From Acanthornis magna (lineage: Eukaryota; Chordata; Aves; Passeriformes; Acanthizidae): 64,000 nucleotides of DNA. The position numbers and the translations under genes are program-made. Shown here piece after piece: positions 43,901-64,000 of the stretch. The stretch spans positions 15,590,501 through 15,654,500 of the forward strand of contig JAWUZG010000051.1 of the NCBI GenBank assembly GCA_036785705.1, read 5' to 3'. Every line of letters begins with the position of its first letter. Positions within the stretch are counted from its first letter, which is position 1. The notes under the pieces were generated by a model. It saw nothing but the letters and a program-made list of their open reading frames with translations, ran no database searches and had not been told where the DNA came from.

Positions 43901-46900
43901 ATGTTGGGGAAGAAATGCAGTTTAGCACCACTGAAAGAAGAACTTCGAATCCAGGGGGTGAGTTTGTATAGAGACCATATATATCCTGCATAGATTTGCA
44001 ATATATAGTATGCTTCAATGTATGTGGGTAAGTTTTGTTGAATTATTTCACTAAGTTTTTATTACAAGAAGGAACTACAACTCTTCGTTAGGGAAACAGC
44101 TGAGGTTTAATTGTTGTAGATTCAAAATGGACAGATAAATAGCAAATACTGTCTCCACATTTTTGTTTTTGTATCACATGTTGAAGCATGTCTTCATCCA
44201 TTCTAGAAGACAGAGGGTTTCTGCTTTAAAATAGCCTTAACGAGGCTGTAGTGAAAAACCCCAAAAACAACCTCCCCAACAAACAAAACAAAAACACAGG
44301 AGAAAAATCCCACCAAAAAAAACCCAACCCAAACTGAACAAAACAAAATCAAAAACCAAAACAAGACGAACAAACAAAAACAAAAAACCCCCCACACACC
44401 AAAAAGAAACAAACAAAAAAAACCCAACAAAAAACCCCCCAAAAAACCAAAAACAAAAAACCAAAAACCCACAAAAACAACAAAACCCCCAAACAAACAA
44501 GAAACCCCAAGCAAACAAACAAAATAACTCAACTAGCTTTCTTTCCTCTGAGCTAACATGAAATCTAGGAATTTGGTCGATAAAAAATAGTAATATGATT
44601 TAAGTGGCAGGTTGTTTTGTTTGTGTTCTGTCACCAGGTAAAATTGAATCTTGTGCTACTATTCTCATTAAAGAGCTGTGCAAAGGACTTTTTGATGTCT
44701 TTCTGGAGGAAGCATAGCCTTCACTAATTTCCATACAAAGAAAATAATTGTGAGATCTGTCCTTGTATATAGTGGAAGGAAAGAGAATGCCTGGTGAAAT
44801 AAATTCCCAGAAAGATGAATTACCAAAAACAGATGCTGAGCTAGACACAAAATTTCGAGTGTCTGATTTTCTTGTCCTTGAACTGTTGCACATCAGTGTT
44901 AGTAAAGTGAAAGAAGTGAGAGAGGGCCCTGACACTTCTGAGCTGTGTCAGAAAGAATCTCCATTTGTGTAATGAGAAAATATGCTTTGTTTAAAAATGT
45001 ATGCAGTAAAACGGTGTTGTTTACTAATCTGAAATAATGTCTTTTATTGCTTCTTTGCATAGGTTCCTAAAGTCACTCATACTGAATTCTGTCAGGGACG
45101 CACCATGAGATGGGCACTGGCCTGGAGTTTCTATGATGATGTGCAAGTACCTGTAAGTAGCTTAATTCTGGTTTTCTTGTGTTTTTCTGTGCCTCTTACT
45201 TGAGGAAGGGGCTAATAAGCTATAACTACTGTGATACAAACTATTCTTCAGACTGGAATACTGGATATGCTGGGCTGTATGGACAGTGGAATTTCTTAGA
45301 TGGCTGCCAGTCTGTTAGCAGTTGTTACATGTGATTCATGAGTGACCCATGTTTAGGGTGGAAAAAGGAAGCCATTGGAGGATCTTCCTGTGGGTTTCAG
45401 TGAAAATAAGGATCATTTGTAACATTTGTAACATACTCAAATAGCACTTGAGTAGTAATAAAAATGCGCTAAGTTTGGGGCTGGATTTGAATTTAAGCTT
45501 CCCTCTGAGAACTCAGTTTTAATTTAACATGTGGATTCTGTTACCAAATAGGTATGACCACGTCTAACTCAGACTTGCCTACATGAATGTAAGTGGAGCT
45601 TGTTCACCTTAAATGTGAGCCAGTTGCTTTTTTGGATCTGGATGTTTGTATATTTGAATATAGGTATAGACAATAGCCAATCTTAAGGAAGATGCAAGTA
45701 AACCTTCAGTGCACTTGGATCGAAATGTGGATATTGGCAGTTGACCTCTATTCCCAAAAACAGCCACACTTTCTCAGCTCATGGAGAGCTAATAGTTTGA
45801 AGGAGCCAATGAAACTTTTTGCCTAATACCTGCAGATAAACTCCCTCTGTCCATCAGGCTAGCATAAAGTGCATGATCCTGTTAGCTGGTTTGAATCTAA
45901 AACTCCTGGGGGTGAAGTGGAACCCAGTGGAACACATATGAATGACTGCTTAGTGGCTTATGTTACACTCTCAATCCTCGTGTCTTATGGAATCACAGTC
46001 TTCTGAGTGCAAAAGTCACCCCACTAATACTGCATTGCCTTGTAATTTTTTTCTTTCTTTCTTCTTCCAGTCACCTCCCTCTAAAAGAAGAAAATTAGAA
46101 AAACCACGAAAACCAATTACATTCATGGTCTTGGCTTCTACAGTCAAAGAGTTATCCATCAAAGCTTCAGCTATGGGGTGGGATGCTGTAGAAGCTCTTG
46201 ATGTGGTTAGAGCCTGGGTAGAGAAGATTCTCACTGATCTGAAGGTAGAGTATGAAGTATTAGATGTTAAAAGAGTGTCCTAATTGAAAGCATAACTCTG
46301 AGAGGATTGTATGAAATTTTGCTTTTTTCTGCAATAGGTTCAGCATAAACGTGTTCCGTGTGGAAAAGATGAAATTAGCCTCTTTGTGACTGCCATTGAA
46401 AACTCCTGGATTCATTTGAGGAGAAAGAAACGAGAGAGAATAAGGCAATTACGAGAACTTCCTCGAGCTTCTGAAGATATTCTGCAAGCAATGGAGGAGA
46501 AGAACAGCCAGAAGAGTGTGAGCAACAACACAGACTGTGAAAACCCCAAGACTGAAGACTCTGAAATGGGGTTTATGGCACCTGATGAGGGTGTCCAGAT
46601 GATGGCAAATGATGAGTTACCAGAGGAATCTGCTGTTAAAGAAGAACACAGTGATCCTGTGAAGGAAGAGGAGATGGAAGCAAAGCAGGGAGAAACATCG
46701 CTGGGCAAAGGTTCTGGTGATGTGGAGGAACCTTGCCCTTCAGAGCAAGCTAGCAATCTGACAGTGGAAAAGGAACAAAGCCCTAAAGAAACCACTGGGG
46801 GTTTTCTCTTCAAGTGTTTAATGAATGTGAAGAAAGAAGGGAATGATGTAGTAGTAGAAATGCACTGGGTTGAAGGACAGAACAGAGACTTGATGAACCA

Positions 46901-46949
46901 GCTGTGCACATACTTACGGAACCAAATTCTTCGACTGGTTGCTAGTTAG
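37726..46949 (+). CDS. METTL16: METTL16, RNA N6-adenosine methyltransferase, 9 exons, complete
   Basis: METTL16 methylates A43 of U6 snRNA and hairpins in MAT2A mRNA, tying splicing and SAM synthesis to SAM level. Exons: 37726-37853, 37949-38148, 40457-40597, 41619-41734, 42487-42629, 43888-43957, 45063-45152, 46071-46244, 46338-46949. All junctions are phase-consistent and give 557 aa (human 562). The start MALNKSMHARNRYKDKPPDF matches the conserved RNA-binding N-terminus. The SAM-binding DIGTGA block sits at about residue 110, the K-loop lysine falls at residue 163, and the catalytic NPPF is at 184-187, the same numbers as in human. The C-terminal exon holds a variable acidic linker and the conserved VEMHWVEGQNRDLMNQLCTY tail of the vertebrate-conserved region. 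I see no disruption. A CR1/ERV nest lies directly upstream. Confidence 0.97.
38149..40456 (+). other. METTL16 intron 2
   Basis: A 2.3-kb AT-rich intron between the second and third METTL16 exons. I see no transposon with clear ends, no RNA gene and no alternative exon with good splice sites. Confidence 0.55.
44260..44525. repeat. A/C-rich low-complexity tract in METTL16 intron 6
   Basis: About 265 bp consist almost only of A and C on the plus strand, mixing AAAAC, CAAA and AAACCCCC units without a fixed period. The opposite strand gives long Phe/Gly/Cys-rich open frames that are artefacts of composition. Confidence 0.85.
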
Positions 46950-48110
46950 CCCTTTTTCCTGCTTCAGTAAAGTAGGCCTGTCCTCAAATTTTGTAAACTA
47001 TTTTTAATGAATTAGAAGTTTCAGATAGCAAAACCTGTTTTTTTCCCCCTTAAAGAAAAAGAGTAGAATGAAGATAGATGTCTCTTAATATTTTAAATAG
47101 CTTTTTCAAAGATCTAAGGAGGACATGAAGTGATGGGGAAGTGATAGATTTCACACTGCAGTTGTAAAACTACATGTTGAAGTGAAACATGTCCATGCTG
47201 TGAGCGTTTCAAATATCAGCAGTGCTTATTCTGGTCTTTTTCTGGCACAATAGAATTATATATTGTTACTAAGTAGAAAGCTTTACTGAGTTACTTTCTT
47301 CAACATTTTTCCACTACTAAAACAGGAAACGGTTGGTCTGCAATGGGAATTGTTTTCTGCAGTGAGGAGTCTGTAGCAGAGGATTTCAGTATGCCTCTCT
47401 TCCCTTTAATGTATTTAACTTATGGTTGACAGATTAGCAGAACGGATGCATTCCCCCGGTGTCTATTCATTAAAATAATTGCTTTAGGAAAAATGTGTGT
47501 GTTGTATTTGTCTGGTGCTTTGGCTTTGAAACACAGAAGGGCCTACTGTTGGCGTCTGCTTTTGTAAACCTGAACAACAAAAGAAGCTTTTTGAGCTGCT
47601 TGTTGTAGAGGATTAAAATATGTTGACTCTTCCGTTAGACCATCCTTTACACTTATTCAAATATAATTGTCTGAAATGACAGCAGTATTCTGAAAGAATT
47701 TTGCTTCCATTTAATCTTAAGAACTGCTTTAATGACAGGAATGAGAGTACATGCTCTTCTTCAAGGGCCAGAAATTACTTCTGCAGGACTAAGATGGGTA
47801 CAGAAGCTTTAGATTTTGCAAAGAAAGACATCTGGAATGAAGATGGTTATTTCCACGCCCTAGTCCTGTTTATCGCTGGCTGTTTTCCAAATGTTTCTGG
47901 GCCAATGACATGTTCCTGTGAGAAGAGAGGGACATGGATCTTGGATGCCTCAGAGAGGGTATGTGTGTGTTTGAGATTATGAGCACTGCTCCTGCTTCTC
48001 ATGAAGTCAGCCTCCCAAACTGTGATCCATTTGTCTGAAGAGAGATACCAAACATGGTGTTTTTTCTGAGAAAGTGGTGCATGTGTGTGTATGTTACCCA
48101 AAATAAAGTA
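46950..48110 (+). other. Probable METTL16 3' untranslated region
   Basis: Non-coding sequence follows the METTL16 stop at 46947-46949. Candidate polyadenylation signals are ATTAAA at 47469-47474 and AATAAA at 48102-48107, the latter followed by GT-rich sequence. Which is used cannot be decided from sequence. Confidence 0.45.
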
Positions 48111-48733
48111 GTGGTGGTCAGAAGGAAGTAACTGTGTGTGCTTGTGCTCCTGGAACTTCTTTCAATGTTCACCCATGACTTTCGATATTTCTGGAAAGAT
48201 CAGTCTGTTTTCTTCAGCTGAAATTAAAAGCAACTTAGAAAAGCCTGATTTTTTGATACAATGCTTCTTAGCAGTTCTGTGGGTGATGGACAAAGACATG
48301 CATTTTTCGGATATTGCAGAATTTACACAGAACTGATATTCATGTTGCTGAGGAGAGGTAAAACCAATGCTCTTCTTAGAACAGCTGTTTTGGCGTCAGA
48401 GCCATTAGCAATAGCAGACGAGGCTGTTTGTGACCTCCTGTGCTTATCGCTTCAGCTCTGCAAGGTAAGGCTTGTTTTCTTGAAGCAGACCCCGTTACCT
48501 TCCTTCATAAATTATCTCAGCCTTTCACCGGTACAGCACGAGCACCGCACGCTCCAAGCGCTGCGTAAGCACAGGCCGATATTTGTACAAAGATAAAGCC
48601 GTGCTCTGCGGTGGCCGCACGCCCCGGGGTGCCGGGTTTGCTGCAGGAACTCCAGCTCCCGGCCGTGCCCTCCTCCCGCCCGGGCCGCGGCCCGAGGCCG
48701 CCCTCCCGCCGGCCGGGGCGGGGCTGGGTTTGA

Positions 48734-64000
<15,267 letters not shown>

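Noticed and set aside
44203..44532. Long Phe/Gly/Cys-rich minus-strand ORFs (109 and 93 aa)
   Set aside because: They are translations of the A/C low-complexity tract; composition alone explains the absence of stops.

Overview
This is vertebrate nuclear DNA, almost certainly from a bird and probably a songbird. Evidence: GT-AG introns of bird-like size, CpG-island promoters, CR1 LINE tails, ERVL-type LTRs of the kind common in passerines, and protein-coding exons close to but distinct from the human orthologues. Four single-copy genes account for the coding content. Exon boundaries were set by hand from splice sites, conserved protein blocks and phase agreement across every intron.

Layout. 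(1) 1-9504, minus strand: the N-terminal half of CTC1 (CST telomere-maintenance complex), 11 exons, running off the left edge. (2) 9690-10695: an ERVL-type LTR in the same orientation as CTC1, ending about 190 bp from its start codon. (3) 12314-27759, plus strand: TNFRSF1A (TNF receptor 1), ten coding exons with a 9.3-kb first intron that holds a CR1 copy split by an LTR-like insertion; a separate solo LTR lies in intron 8. (4) 30228-37480: a CR1 copy interrupted by a nearly complete endogenous retrovirus (30379-37130, minus strand) with two near-identical LTRs, a 5-bp target-site duplication, gag, protease and partial RT, an unexplained cysteine-rich ORF, and env scraps. (5) 37726-46949, plus: complete METTL16 (nine exons, 557 aa). 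(6) 48734 to beyond 64000, plus: the N-terminal helicase region of POLQ (six exons to 62351), with another ERVL-type LTR in intron 1.

How the genes relate. CTC1 and TNFRSF1A are divergent. METTL16 and POLQ are tandem on the plus strand. They are not an operon-like unit: CTC1 guards telomere ends, POLQ joins broken ends by microhomology, METTL16 methylates U6 and MAT2A RNA, and TNFRSF1A signals inflammation or death. In human these genes lie on three chromosomes (17p13, 12p13, 3q13), so the bird linkage is notable. The most unusual material is the retrovirus: gammaretrovirus-like gag/pol with a UAG gag-pro junction, a tRNA-Trp-like primer site, a 44-bp tandem repeat in the leader, and a Cys-rich ORF between pol and env remnants.
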